A DNA stretch of 64,000 nt from JAUUSJ01 sp964439395 (GTDB lineage: Bacteria; Bacillota; Clostridia; Lachnospirales; Lachnospiraceae). The position numbers and the translations under genes were made by a program. The stretch spans positions 62,001 through 126,000 of the forward strand of contig CAYTNV010000004.1 of the NCBI GenBank assembly GCA_964439395.1. The letters run 5' to 3'. A model generated the notes under the pieces. It did not search any database, was not told the origin of the DNA, and saw nothing but the letters and a program-made list of their open reading frames with translations. This document shows positions 51,634 through 60,756 of the stretch, one piece after another (position 1 is the stretch's first letter; every line of letters begins with the position of its first letter).

Positions 51634-51694
51634 TACCGTAGCCTCAGACAGAACGCCCTATCTCTCTGCTCTGTAGACAATTATAAAAATATAA

Positions 51695-51747
51695 CCGTCT
51701 CTGAATACATAAAAATATTTCAAAATGATATATGTACTCAGAGACGG
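51695..51747 (+). terminator. Terminator of thrH
   Basis: CCGTCTCTGA and TCAGAGACGG, with partial pairing inside, are followed by CTTTTTTATTT on the plus strand. Confidence 0.85.
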
Positions 51748-51774
51748 CTTTTTTATTTAATCAATAGATGATAT

Positions 51775-51950
51775 GATACAAGCGTCAAAAGATCATGCGT
51801 TTCATGCTTGCATGAAAAAGCACGACTTTGGGACGCGCAAAACACCGAAAAGCAGCCATTTTTTGAAGAAAAATGAGCGGATTTGAGGTGTTTTAGGATT
51901 GCGGGAGTGCTTTAGCACGGAGCAATCCGTGTATCATGAACGTCAAAATA
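51775..51950. repeat. Structured repeat of about 180 bp, copy B
   Basis: About 95% identical to copy A in the same orientation, with no gaps. Its right terminal arm has decayed (ATCATTTGCTAT in place of ACCTTTTGACGCTT), while the internal stems are kept. It lies between the thrH terminator and the 3' end of araD. Confidence 0.75.
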
Positions 51951-51979
51951 TCATTTGCTATATCAAATAAGTACAACTA

Positions 51980-52675
51980 TTATTTTTGACCATAGTACGC
52001 GTTTGCGCCATGTTTTCTATAATAATGCTTATCTTGTAATTCCTGTGGAGCAGGTTGATTTTGTGGATTTATCATCTCACAGCGAGCAGCCATCTTAGCA
52101 ACTTCTTCTAATACTACTGCATTATGTACTGCCTCATGTGCATCTTTGCCCCATGTAAATGGTCCGTGATTTTTGCATAATACGGCTGGTGTTGCAACAT
52201 AATCCAAATTTAGGCGTTCAAATTCATCAGCAATCAGTACGCCAGTATTCTTCTCATATGCCTCATCAATCTCTTCCTTTGTAAGATTTCTCACACAAGG
52301 AACTTCCCCATATAAATAATCTGCGTGAGTCGTTCCATAGCATGAAATTCCTCTTCCTGATTGTGCCCAGCTTGTTGCCCAGGAGGAATGTGTATGTACG
52401 ATACCTCCGACTTCTGGGAAACGATTATACAAAACCACATGAGTTGGAGTATCAGAGGAAGGATTATATCTTCCTTCCACCTTATTACCATTTAAATCAA
52501 CAACTACCATATCCTCTGGGCTTAATTTATCGTATTCCACACCACTTGGTTTAATTACTAAAAGACCACTCTCTCTGTCAATACCACTTACATTACCCCA
52601 AGTAAATGTCACAAGACCATACTTTGGAAGGAGCATATTTGCCTCGTATACCTCTTTTTTTAATTTTTCTAACAT
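51980..52675 (-). CDS. araD: L-ribulose-5-phosphate 4-epimerase
   Basis: AraD converts L-ribulose 5-phosphate to D-xylulose 5-phosphate, the last arabinose-specific step. Starting at MLEKLKKEVYEANMLLPKYGLVTFTWGNVSGID gives 231 residues, the usual length; the open frame extends 40 codons upstream into the kinase gene. Zinc ligands are in VHTHSSWATSWAQSG and LCKNHGPFTWG, with the catalytic Tyr near HYYRKHGANAYYGQK. It is the last gene of araA-kinase-araD. Confidence 0.94.
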   Translation of the reverse strand: MLEKLKKEVYEANMLLPKYGLVTFTWGNVSGIDRESGLLVIKPSGVEYDKLSPEDMVVVDLNGNKVEGRYNPSSDTPTHVVLYNRFPEVGGIVHTHSSWATSWAQSGRGISCYGTTHADYLYGEVPCVRNLTKEEIDEAYEKNTGVLIADEFERLNLDYVATPAVLCKNHGPFTWGKDAHEAVHNAVVLEEVAKMAARCEMINPQNQPAPQELQDKHYYRKHGANAYYGQK

Positions 52676-52724
52676 AATTAATCTATTCCCTTCTATATCT
52701 CGTAAGGTGATTATTTTCCTGTAT

Positions 52725-54320
52725 TCACAGTAAGGCTTGTAAAGCTGCCTGCTCGATTTCAATACCCTTTTTATATCTCTCGATAAATACTTCAAATCCC
52801 TCTACATCTTTTGGATCTGGCTCCATCTTACTTCCCTTATTACCTGCAAATACTTTCTCTGCCAAATATGCTTCCAAGCTCTCATTTTCTTCTTTGTTTA
52901 ACATATAGGAAGCCAAAAGTGCCATTCCCCAAGGTCCACCTTCTCCAGCTGTCTCCATTACAGATACAGGCGCATTAATTGCTGCTGCAAGAAGTCTCTG
53001 ACCTACACCTTTTGTCTTAAATAATCCGCCATGTCCCAAAATTGAAACGATGGCGACATTTTCTTCTTTTAATAAGAGATCCATTCCTACCTTGATTGCT
53101 CCAAGCGCTGTACAAAGATTTACACGCATAAAATTAGCTAAATTAAAATTACTTTTTGGAGATCTCACAAATAATGGTCTTCCCTCAGCTACGCCAGTAA
53201 TATTTTCTCCTGAGAGATATCCATAAGCCAATAAGCCACCACAATCTGCATCGCCTTCTAATGCTTTATTATAAAGTGTTCCAAATAGCTTATTCATATT
53301 GACCTCTATGTCAAAGCTCTCTGCAAACTCACGAAAGATTCCAACCCAAGCATTCAAATCAGAAGTACAATTATTTGCATGTACCATTGCAACTAAGCTT
53401 CCATCTGGTGTTGTTACAAGATCAATTTCTGGATATACCTTCTTCAATGCTTTTTCCAACACAATCATCGCAAACACACTTGTTCCTGCGGACACATTAC
53501 CTGTACGTTTTGCAACACTGTTTGTCGCAGCCATACCTGTTCCTGCATCACCCTCTGGAGGACAAAGTGGAATTCCTGCCTGTAAGTTTCCGCTTTCATC
53601 TAAAAGACGAGCACCCTCCTCTGTCAAAGTTCCTGCGCTTTCACCTGCAACTAACGCCTTCGGTAAAATTTCCTTTAGCGTCCAAGGATAGTTTTTATCA
53701 GCTATCAGAGGATCGAATTTTTTAATCATATCTGCATCATAATCTTTTGTCTCCATATCAATTGGGAACATGCCTGATGCATCTCCAACACCTAATACCT
53801 TTTCTCCTGTCAACTGCCAATGAATATATCCTGCCAATGTAGTAAAATAAGAAAGCTCTTTTACATGCTCCTCTTCATTTAAAATTGCCTGATATAAATG
53901 TGCAATGCTCCATCTTAACGGAATATTATAGTGAAATAACTCTGTAAGTTCCTTCGCAGCTGGTCCTGTTATTCCATTTCTCCATGTTCTAAATGGAACT
54001 AAGAGACGTCCTTCTTTATCGAATGCCATATATCCATGCATCATTGCACTAAATCCGATAGCGCCAATCTTAGTGAGGGTGACACCATATTTTTCTTTGA
54101 CATCAGCTGCCATTTTTGCATAGCTATCGCGAAGTCCTGTCCAAATATCACCTAAAGTATAAGTCCAAATACCATTGTCCAAACGGTTTTCCCACTCATG
54201 GTCTCCAGAAGCAATCGGATTATGGGACTCGTCAATTAAAACTGCCTTAATTCTTGTAGAACCAAACTCAATTCCGAGAACTGTTTTTCCATTTTCTATC
54301 ATTTCTTTTATATTACTCAT
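52725..54320 (-). CDS. FGGY family ribulokinase of the AraK/alternative AraB type
   Basis: The kinase phosphorylates L-ribulose between AraA and AraD. The start MSNIKEMIENGKTVLGIEFGSTRIKAVLIDE is preferred because GAGG lies nine bases upstream; an ATG five codons earlier abuts the araA stop. PPEGDAGTGMAATNSVAKRTGNVSAGTS and GHGGLFKTKGVGQRLLAAAI are FGGY motifs. It does not look like classical E. coli AraB; from memory it matches the nonorthologous clostridial ribulokinase. The function follows mainly from its place between araA and araD. Confidence 0.85.
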   Translation of the reverse strand: MSNIKEMIENGKTVLGIEFGSTRIKAVLIDESHNPIASGDHEWENRLDNGIWTYTLGDIWTGLRDSYAKMAADVKEKYGVTLTKIGAIGFSAMMHGYMAFDKEGRLLVPFRTWRNGITGPAAKELTELFHYNIPLRWSIAHLYQAILNEEEHVKELSYFTTLAGYIHWQLTGEKVLGVGDASGMFPIDMETKDYDADMIKKFDPLIADKNYPWTLKEILPKALVAGESAGTLTEEGARLLDESGNLQAGIPLCPPEGDAGTGMAATNSVAKRTGNVSAGTSVFAMIVLEKALKKVYPEIDLVTTPDGSLVAMVHANNCTSDLNAWVGIFREFAESFDIEVNMNKLFGTLYNKALEGDADCGGLLAYGYLSGENITGVAEGRPLFVRSPKSNFNLANFMRVNLCTALGAIKVGMDLLLKEENVAIVSILGHGGLFKTKGVGQRLLAAAINAPVSVMETAGEGGPWGMALLASYMLNKEENESLEAYLAEKVFAGNKGSKMEPDPKDVEGFEVFIERYKKGIEIEQAALQALL

Positions 54321-54335
54321 ATCTATTTTCCTCAT

Positions 54336-55835
54336 TTATTTTCTATATGCGATACTATTCCAAAGTAATTCATTTTTAAATTGACGAATTGTTGTATCTT
54401 TATCGATATAAACAGCCTCAATTCCCATACATGCTGCCCAGTCTCCCATTTGTTCAGCTGTTAAATCATAAGAAAATGCTGTATGATGAGCACCACCTGC
54501 AAGAATCCATGCCTCTGCACCTGTCTGAAGATTTGGCTCTGGTGTCCAAAATGCAGTTGCAACTGGAAGTTTTGGCATAGGTTTTTCTGTCTTCTTACAA
54601 TTTACATTATTGATAATTAAGCGGAATCTATCTCCTAAATCGATTAAGGATGTCGCAACAGCTGGTCCTTCTTTTGCAGTAAATACAAGTCTTGCTGGGT
54701 CTTCTCTATCTCCCATAGAAAGAGGCTGCTCTTTAATAAAAATCTTTCCATCCGCAATCGTTGGGCAAACTTCCAACATATGAGCCTGAAGAATTCCCTC
54801 TTTTCCAGGTATTAAATTATAGGTATAATCCTCCATAAAGGAAGTACCCTTTGCACCCTTCATTCCTTCTGTCATAATTTTCATTACTCTTACCATGGCA
54901 GCAGTTTTCCAGTCTCCCTCTGCGCCAAAGCCATAGCCTTTTTGCATCAATCTTTGAATTGCAAGTCCTGGTAACTGTTTTAAACCGCCAAGATCACCAA
55001 AATGTGTAACGATTGCATGATAATTTTTCTCTTCTAGGAATTTTTCAAATCCAATCTCAATTCCAGCCTGTACTGCTACATGCTGTCTAAATTCCTTCTC
55101 GTCTCTTCCCTCTAAAAGAATTTCATATTTATCATAGTATTCTTCTACTAATGTATCAATTTCATTTTGAGGAACTGCGTTCACTGCCTCTACAATTTCA
55201 TTTACTGGGTACGCATCTACCTCCCAGCCAAATTTAATCTGAGCCTCTACCTTGTCACCTTCTGTTACAGCAACATTTCTCATATTATCTGCAATACGCA
55301 TTACACGAACATGGCTGCTCTCAATTACTCCAACTGCTGTACGCATCCAAGAGCCAATTCTCTTTTGAGTATCTTCATTTGCCCAGTATCCCATAATTAC
55401 TTTTCTTTCCATACCAAGACGAGTAAAAATATGACCGTATTCTCTGTCACCATGTGCTGCCTGATTCTCGTTCATAAAGTCCATATCAATTGTGTCATAT
55501 GGAATTTCTTGATTAAACTGTGTATGTAAATGAAGCAATGGTTTTCTATATTCTTGAAGTCCAAGAATCCAAGATTTAGATGGTGAAAATGTATGCATCC
55601 ATGTAATAACACCTGCACAATTTTCATCGATATTAGCCTCATTAAATGTTTTTCTAATTAACTCATTTGTAATTAATGTTGGTTTCCAAACTACCTCATA
55701 TGGAAGATTTCCTGAAGCATTTAACGCCTCTACAATCTTTTTGGAATGCTCTGCAACATGTGCTAAACACTCATCTCCATATAAATCCTGTGAACCTGTA
55801 CAAAACCAAAACTGATATTTCTTTGCCTTTAACAT
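54336..55835 (-). CDS. araA: L-arabinose isomerase
   Basis: AraA isomerises L-arabinose to L-ribulose with Mn2+. The 499-residue protein begins YQFWFCTGSQDLYG and includes VVWKPTLITNELIRKTFNEAN, WMHTFSPSKSWILGL, LLHLHTQFN, GFGAEGDWKTAAMVR (catalytic Glu), SFMEDYTYNL (catalytic Glu) and GGAHHTAFS (metal His). All active-site elements are intact. It opens the araA-kinase-araD operon. Confidence 0.96.
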   Translation of the reverse strand: MLKAKKYQFWFCTGSQDLYGDECLAHVAEHSKKIVEALNASGNLPYEVVWKPTLITNELIRKTFNEANIDENCAGVITWMHTFSPSKSWILGLQEYRKPLLHLHTQFNQEIPYDTIDMDFMNENQAAHGDREYGHIFTRLGMERKVIMGYWANEDTQKRIGSWMRTAVGVIESSHVRVMRIADNMRNVAVTEGDKVEAQIKFGWEVDAYPVNEIVEAVNAVPQNEIDTLVEEYYDKYEILLEGRDEKEFRQHVAVQAGIEIGFEKFLEEKNYHAIVTHFGDLGGLKQLPGLAIQRLMQKGYGFGAEGDWKTAAMVRVMKIMTEGMKGAKGTSFMEDYTYNLIPGKEGILQAHMLEVCPTIADGKIFIKEQPLSMGDREDPARLVFTAKEGPAVATSLIDLGDRFRLIINNVNCKKTEKPMPKLPVATAFWTPEPNLQTGAEAWILAGGAHHTAFSYDLTAEQMGDWAACMGIEAVYIDKDTTIRQFKNELLWNSIAYRK

Positions 55836-55969
55836 TAATATTTCCTCCTTTATCTGCCATAAAAATCCCCATCAAGCGACAAATCAAATTAAGCTTACTC
55901 AATTTTGACTCAGCATTTGGCGGACTAAACTGCATGAGCACGTAGCACGACTGTATAAAATAAAAATAC

Positions 55970-56010
55970 AGTGGAGTGTGAGGGAGTGCCTTCGCACAGA
56001 GCAATTGTCG
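55970..56010. repeat. Divergent relative of the 180-bp repeat (hairpin part)
   Basis: GAGGGAGTGC, a 4-base loop and GCAC-A-GAGCAAT match the terminal hairpin of copies A and B (GAGGGAGTGC, TTTA, GCAC-G-GAGCAAT). Upstream, GCATGAGCACGTAGCACGACTGT resembles GCATGAAAAAGCACGACTTT of copy B. It lies upstream of araA. Confidence 0.5.
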
Positions 56011-56027
56011 GACTTTTATTATAATTT

Positions 56028-57116
56028 TTATATTTTTTGAATTGAATTACGGATAGTAGCTTCTGAATCAAAAAGATAGTTTCCATCAATTGCTGGATTA
56101 TCAATTATCTTTAAAAGATTTTCCGCCACTTTTTCCCCTAGTTTTTCTTTTGGATGAGGAAATGAGGTAAAAGGTACCTTACAAATTTCTGATAGGTCAG
56201 AGTCGTCAATGCTGACAACTGATAAATCCTCTGGAACACGAATTCCATACTTTAAAAAAATATCAATCATCTGCATTGCAACCTCATCATTATAACATAC
56301 AAGACCTGTACAGCCCTCTAACCTCTTAAGCAGATAGCTTTCTAATCTTTTTAATCCTCTCTGCATTGCTGTGTCAATCCACACAATATGGTTCGGATTT
56401 CTTATTAACTCTGCCTTTTCCATGGCATCGAGAAAACCCAAATATCTTCGATGCCCCTGTCCATCATCACCTTTAAATATAGCTGCAATTTTCTTATGTC
56501 CAGCGTCAATAAGCAATTGTGTTGCCTTTCTGGCAACTATCTGGTCATCAATTCTCACGCATGGAGCCTGTATAGCTGGATATATATCGTTGAAAAAAAT
56601 AATTGGAATATGCTTATCTTGAATCTCCTTATAATATTTTATATTTGGATTAGGCAATGCCCCCTCTGACGGTTCTATAATGACTCCGTCAATATTATCC
56701 TTTTTTAAAATCATTTTTAAAACATTAGCCTCATTTTGTATGAGATTATCTGTAAAGGAAACCTGCATAGCATATCCATCTTTTGAAAGCGTTCTCTCAA
56801 TTCCCTTTAAAATCGGCGGGAAAATATAGCTTTCATAAAACGTACTGACGACGGCAATATTCATATGCTTCTTTCTTTGTATCTTTGAAGTAACTGATCC
56901 GACATAAGTGCCACTTCCTTGTACACGTACTACAATTTTTTGTTCCACTAGCTCTTGCATTGCCCTTCGAATCGTCTGTCGGCATAATCCAAATTCCTCG
57001 CTCATCTTCTGTTCCGACATTAATCGTTGCCCTGGCTGCAATCTGCCAGCATCTATCTCTTCCTTAATCCAGTCAATTACTTTTTGATATTTTAATTCTT
57101 GTCCTACCATCGTCAT
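56028..57116 (-). CDS. araR: AraR-type arabinose repressor (GntR HTH, LacI-like sensor)
   Basis: The 362-residue regulator joins a GntR winged helix (YQKVIDWIKEEIDAGRLQPGQRLMSEQKMSEEFGLCRQTIRRAMQELVEQKIVVRVQGSGTYVG) to a LacI/GalR-type sugar-binding domain (IAVVSTFYESYIFPPILKGIERTLSKDGY to SVVSIDDSDLSEICKVPFTSFPHPKEKLGEKV). This chimera is the hallmark of AraR, which is released from DNA by arabinose. It lies between transport and catabolic genes. Candidate boxes lie upstream of the binding-protein gene. Confidence 0.92.
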   Translation of the reverse strand: MTMVGQELKYQKVIDWIKEEIDAGRLQPGQRLMSEQKMSEEFGLCRQTIRRAMQELVEQKIVVRVQGSGTYVGSVTSKIQRKKHMNIAVVSTFYESYIFPPILKGIERTLSKDGYAMQVSFTDNLIQNEANVLKMILKKDNIDGVIIEPSEGALPNPNIKYYKEIQDKHIPIIFFNDIYPAIQAPCVRIDDQIVARKATQLLIDAGHKKIAAIFKGDDGQGHRRYLGFLDAMEKAELIRNPNHIVWIDTAMQRGLKRLESYLLKRLEGCTGLVCYNDEVAMQMIDIFLKYGIRVPEDLSVVSIDDSDLSEICKVPFTSFPHPKEKLGEKVAENLLKIIDNPAIDGNYLFDSEATIRNSIQKI

Positions 57117-57142
57117 TCTTCTCCATATTCTTAATATTTTTC

Positions 57143-58111
57143 TTATTTAATAACCTGTAAAGATTTTCTATCAGCAAATACTGCAACGAATACTAAGAAT
57201 ATAACACCTTCCACTAACTGCAACATCTGTGTGGATACTCCCATCATTGTAAGTCCACTATTTAATACGATATATAATAATGAACCAACAATAATATTTT
57301 CAAAACGAACCTTTGCACCGCCTGAAATAGGCATTCCACCAAGAACTAATGCAATTAAAATCTGTGTCTCAAGCTGATTACCACCCGAAGATGTAACAGA
57401 ACCAACTTTAATAACATTGATAAATGCAGCGAATCCAGTAATCGCTCCTGCTAAAACATAGATAAGAAATTTCATCCTATCTGTACGGATTCCTACAAAT
57501 TTTGCTGCCTTCTCTCCTGCACCTATCGCCTTAAGATACGTACCAAATTTTGTATAACGGAATAATACAAACCCTATTATCAGTACAATAACTGTACAAA
57601 TTAGTTTTAATTCGACCGTATCATAGTTAATTAACATAGCAGAACCAGCTACTGGAGCATTCGTTGTCAGATATTTTATTATACCCCTAAACAAAAACAT
57701 TGTACAGATAGTAACAATGAACGACTTTATTTTACGATTAACATAAAAATATCCATTAATTGCACCAATCGCAGCACCGGCAACAATTCCTCCAATAATC
57801 GCAAGGACAATATTTGTCTTAGAAAGCGTACAAACTACAATAGATGATATACCTAAGATAGAGCCCTGCGAAAAATCTAGTCCGCCCATTGACATAATGA
57901 AAAACACACCCATAGACGCAATCATTGTGACATATACTTGTGAGAGAACTAAATTCATATTTGAAATCATTCTTCCACTTGTCAAAATATTAAATAATAT
58001 AAAGATGACAACCAGACCCACAATTGGAAGCATTCGACGTAACATAACCATCTTGGAAAACTTTTTTAATTCTTCCTCTTTACTTATTGTTTTTGTATTT
58101 TCGTTAGCCAT
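57143..58111 (-). CDS. Sugar ABC transporter permease (RbsC/AraH type), second
   Basis: The 322-residue CUT2 permease has eight to ten helices. MGGLDFSQGSILGISSIVVC and VGIRTDRMKFLIYVLAGAITGFAAFINVIKVGS are typical. The latter is the EAA-like contact with the ATPase. It is paralogous to the permease at 59647-60615; the two probably form a heterodimer. It follows the ATPase by 11 bases. Confidence 0.92.
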   Translation of the reverse strand: MANENTKTISKEEELKKFSKMVMLRRMLPIVGLVVIFILFNILTSGRMISNMNLVLSQVYVTMIASMGVFFIMSMGGLDFSQGSILGISSIVVCTLSKTNIVLAIIGGIVAGAAIGAINGYFYVNRKIKSFIVTICTMFLFRGIIKYLTTNAPVAGSAMLINYDTVELKLICTVIVLIIGFVLFRYTKFGTYLKAIGAGEKAAKFVGIRTDRMKFLIYVLAGAITGFAAFINVIKVGSVTSSGGNQLETQILIALVLGGMPISGGAKVRFENIIVGSLLYIVLNSGLTMMGVSTQMLQLVEGVIFLVFVAVFADRKSLQVIK

Positions 58112-58122
58112 GATTTTCCTCC

Positions 58123-59628
58123 TTAAACCATCTTCGAAATCAAGCTATTCTCATCCATTTCTGGATCTCTCATAAGCTCGCCGTTGATTTGTCCATCTTT
58201 CATAATTATAATTCTGTCACACATTCCTATCAGCTCCATAAGCTCCTCTGAAATCATAATAATGGACTTACCATCCTTACGCATCTGATCCATCAGCTGA
58301 TAAATATCTTGTTTTACCTTAATATCAATTCCTCTTGTAGGAGAATCTAGAACAATAATATCTGAATCTCTGCCAATCCAACGGGCAAGTACAACCTTTT
58401 GCTTATTACCGCCAGATAGCTCTGATACAAACTGATCTGTATTAACCATCTTAACTGAAATTTCTTTTGCGTACTTATCAGAAAATTCACGAAGCTTTTT
58501 ATCACTTAGGAGATGCAAAGGTCCTGAAGATAGTCTATCTAAGGATGGAAGACAAATATTATCTCCAATACTTTGATTTATAACAACAGATTCATTATCT
58601 CTATCTTTTGATGTATAAGCGATATCATGCTTAATTGCTGTTGGAATATCATTAATTGGAGTTCCATCAGCGAGTGTAACTGTTCCCTCTCTGTCGAAGG
58701 AGGCGCCAAAAACTGCTTTTCCAACCTCATGCATACCAGACTCTGACAAACCACCAAATCCTAGAATTTCTCCTTTATGAAGGTCAAAGCTAATATTCTT
58801 GATAAGACCTGGAACTGTAACATTTTTCGCAGACAAAACTACCTCTTTTGATATTTCTTCTCCATAGTCCACACGATAATACTTACCTGTCACTTCACGT
58901 CCTACCATCAGTTTTTTCAAGTCATCTTCTGTTATATCCTTACTTTTTACTGTGTCAATATACACACCATCTCGAAGCACTGTGATAGTATCAGATTTTG
59001 ACAAAATTTCTGGGAAGTCGTGAGAAATAAATATAATGGTATTTCCCTCTGCGCGGATACGATCCATATGTTTATAAAGTACCTCACGTCCTTCCTGTGA
59101 AAGCGCTGTTGTTGTCTCATCGATAACTACAATCTTTGGCTGAAAATATGTAGCCTTTACAATCTCTACTAATTTTCTATCCTCAAAATTATACTCATCT
59201 ATCATATTGGATGCCTTAATACGGTCAAATCCATATTTGTGAAGCAGCTCGTCCGCCTCTTTATTCATAGCATTCGTGTTCTTGATTCCACATTTTACGA
59301 ATCGATCTTCATGTCCAAGAAAAATATTTTCCGCAACTGTCAATCCAGAAAGTGTACCTAACTCCTGCACAATAATGGATACTCCCTCGTTATTGGCCTC
59401 CACTTGATTTTTAGGATGAATCTCTTTTCCGTCCAAAATAAATTTTCCACTGTCTATCGTGTAAATTCCTGTTAACATATTAGTCAATGTAGATTTACCA
59501 GAACCGTTTTCTCCGATTAACGCATGTACCTCACCTTTGTTAATATTAAATGATACATTTTGTACTGCCTTCGTAATTCCAAAGGACTTGCATACGTTTT
59601 GAACCTGTAATCTTACTTCACTACTCAT
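58123..59628 (-). CDS. Sugar ABC transporter ATPase (RbsA/AraG type, duplicated domain)
   Basis: The 501-residue protein contains two nucleotide-binding domains. The first has Walker A GENGSGKST, and VIDETTTALS as Walker B. The second has a degenerate Walker A (GLSESGMHE), signature LSGGNKQKVVLARWI and Walker B IIVLDSPTRGID. The degeneracy of the C-terminal Walker A is usual in the CUT2 family. It energises import of a monosaccharide, here probably L-arabinose. Confidence 0.93.
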   Translation of the reverse strand: MSSEVRLQVQNVCKSFGITKAVQNVSFNINKGEVHALIGENGSGKSTLTNMLTGIYTIDSGKFILDGKEIHPKNQVEANNEGVSIIVQELGTLSGLTVAENIFLGHEDRFVKCGIKNTNAMNKEADELLHKYGFDRIKASNMIDEYNFEDRKLVEIVKATYFQPKIVVIDETTTALSQEGREVLYKHMDRIRAEGNTIIFISHDFPEILSKSDTITVLRDGVYIDTVKSKDITEDDLKKLMVGREVTGKYYRVDYGEEISKEVVLSAKNVTVPGLIKNISFDLHKGEILGFGGLSESGMHEVGKAVFGASFDREGTVTLADGTPINDIPTAIKHDIAYTSKDRDNESVVINQSIGDNICLPSLDRLSSGPLHLLSDKKLREFSDKYAKEISVKMVNTDQFVSELSGGNKQKVVLARWIGRDSDIIVLDSPTRGIDIKVKQDIYQLMDQMRKDGKSIIMISEELMELIGMCDRIIIMKDGQINGELMRDPEMDENSLISKMV

Positions 59629-59646
59629 TGTATGTCCCTCCTTCGA

Positions 59647-60615
59647 TTATTTAACGATTTCACCCTTGTCAACCTTTGTTGTCAAAGTAATGATAATTAA
59701 TAATGCTAAACCTGTGATTACGTCCTGAATTGCAGTAGGTGCTCCTAATGCGATAAATCCATAGAAAACAACGTTAATTATAAACTCACCGATAATAATT
59801 GCCTGAAGTGGAATACCGTATTTTCTAAACGCCATACCAAAGAAACAACCCATGGTAGGTGTAAAGTTTCGGCTCATAGAAGACATACCTGTCACTGCAA
59901 CCATAGAAGAACCATAGCTGATAGAGAGAATTGCACTAAGACCAAAGAAAGCACCACTGATAATAAATGCTATTACTTTATATTTGTTTACATTGATACC
60001 CATATTTTTCGCTACAAACTCATTAGAGCCAATCGCGTAAGTATAGGTTCCTACCTTTGTATAATTTAAAAACATATAAGCTACGATAAATGATAAAACT
60101 GCGAGGATAATATTTCCTGGCATAGACCCAAATGCACGAAGATTAGATGGCAATGTCTGTACCACGCCTCCCGCGATATAGTTTGCAAGTGCCTCATAAA
60201 TAAGTGCAAGACCTGTAGTAACAATCATAGAAGGAATTCTAAGCTTTACATAAAATACACCGTTGAGAATTCCGACAATTGCTCCACATACGATACTACC
60301 GATAATAAATCCCACATATCCCATTCCAAATCTTGTAGCCATGACACAGCCAACAATAGAAGAAAGAATAATATTAGCTCCGATTGAGAAATCGAACATT
60401 CCCATAACCATTACAAAATAAAATCCTACAGCTCCTGTCGCTGCAATTAAGCTCGCCTGAAAATATTGAAGTATCTGCTTTGGAGAGCCAAAGTTATGTG
60501 GTGTAATTACTTTAAAGATTGCCCAAGACACGACCAGCATAATTATTAAAATTAAATAACCTTTTGTCTTTCCGGACATCGTTTTCATTTCTGCTGTTTT
60601 TGTAGATGAACTCAT
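59647..60615 (-). CDS. Sugar ABC transporter permease (RbsC/AraH type), first
   Basis: This 322-residue CUT2 permease includes MGMFDFSIGANIILSSIVGC and GINVNKYKVIAFIISGAFFGLSAILSISYGSS. It shares length and layout with the second permease but not close sequence. It lies 18 bases before the ATPase gene. Confidence 0.92.
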   Translation of the reverse strand: MSSSTKTAEMKTMSGKTKGYLILIIMLVVSWAIFKVITPHNFGSPKQILQYFQASLIAATGAVGFYFVMVMGMFDFSIGANIILSSIVGCVMATRFGMGYVGFIIGSIVCGAIVGILNGVFYVKLRIPSMIVTTGLALIYEALANYIAGGVVQTLPSNLRAFGSMPGNIILAVLSFIVAYMFLNYTKVGTYTYAIGSNEFVAKNMGINVNKYKVIAFIISGAFFGLSAILSISYGSSMVAVTGMSSMSRNFTPTMGCFFGMAFRKYGIPLQAIIIGEFIINVVFYGFIALGAPTAIQDVITGLALLIIITLTTKVDKGEIVK

Positions 60616-60660
60616 ATTGTATACCTCTTTTTTTAAGTTGAACCACCATTTGTATTTACT

Positions 60661-60697
60661 AAAAGAGCCAATTTCGCCGCACGATATCGGCTCTTTT
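60661..60697 (-). terminator. Hairpin between binding-protein and permease genes
   Basis: AAAAGAGCC pairs with GGCTCTTTT across a 19-base loop. It should act as a partial terminator that raises binding-protein output relative to the membrane genes. Confidence 0.65.
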
Positions 60698-60756
60698 AAA
60701 AAATTTTTTAACCTAAAAGATTATCTGTTTCTTTAAGCTGACATACTTGCCTCACA

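Noticed and set aside
53299..53725. Overlapping plus-strand ORFs opposite the kinase gene
   Set aside because: They have no ribosome binding sites and lie entirely opposite a conserved kinase; the same applies to most other opposite-strand frames.
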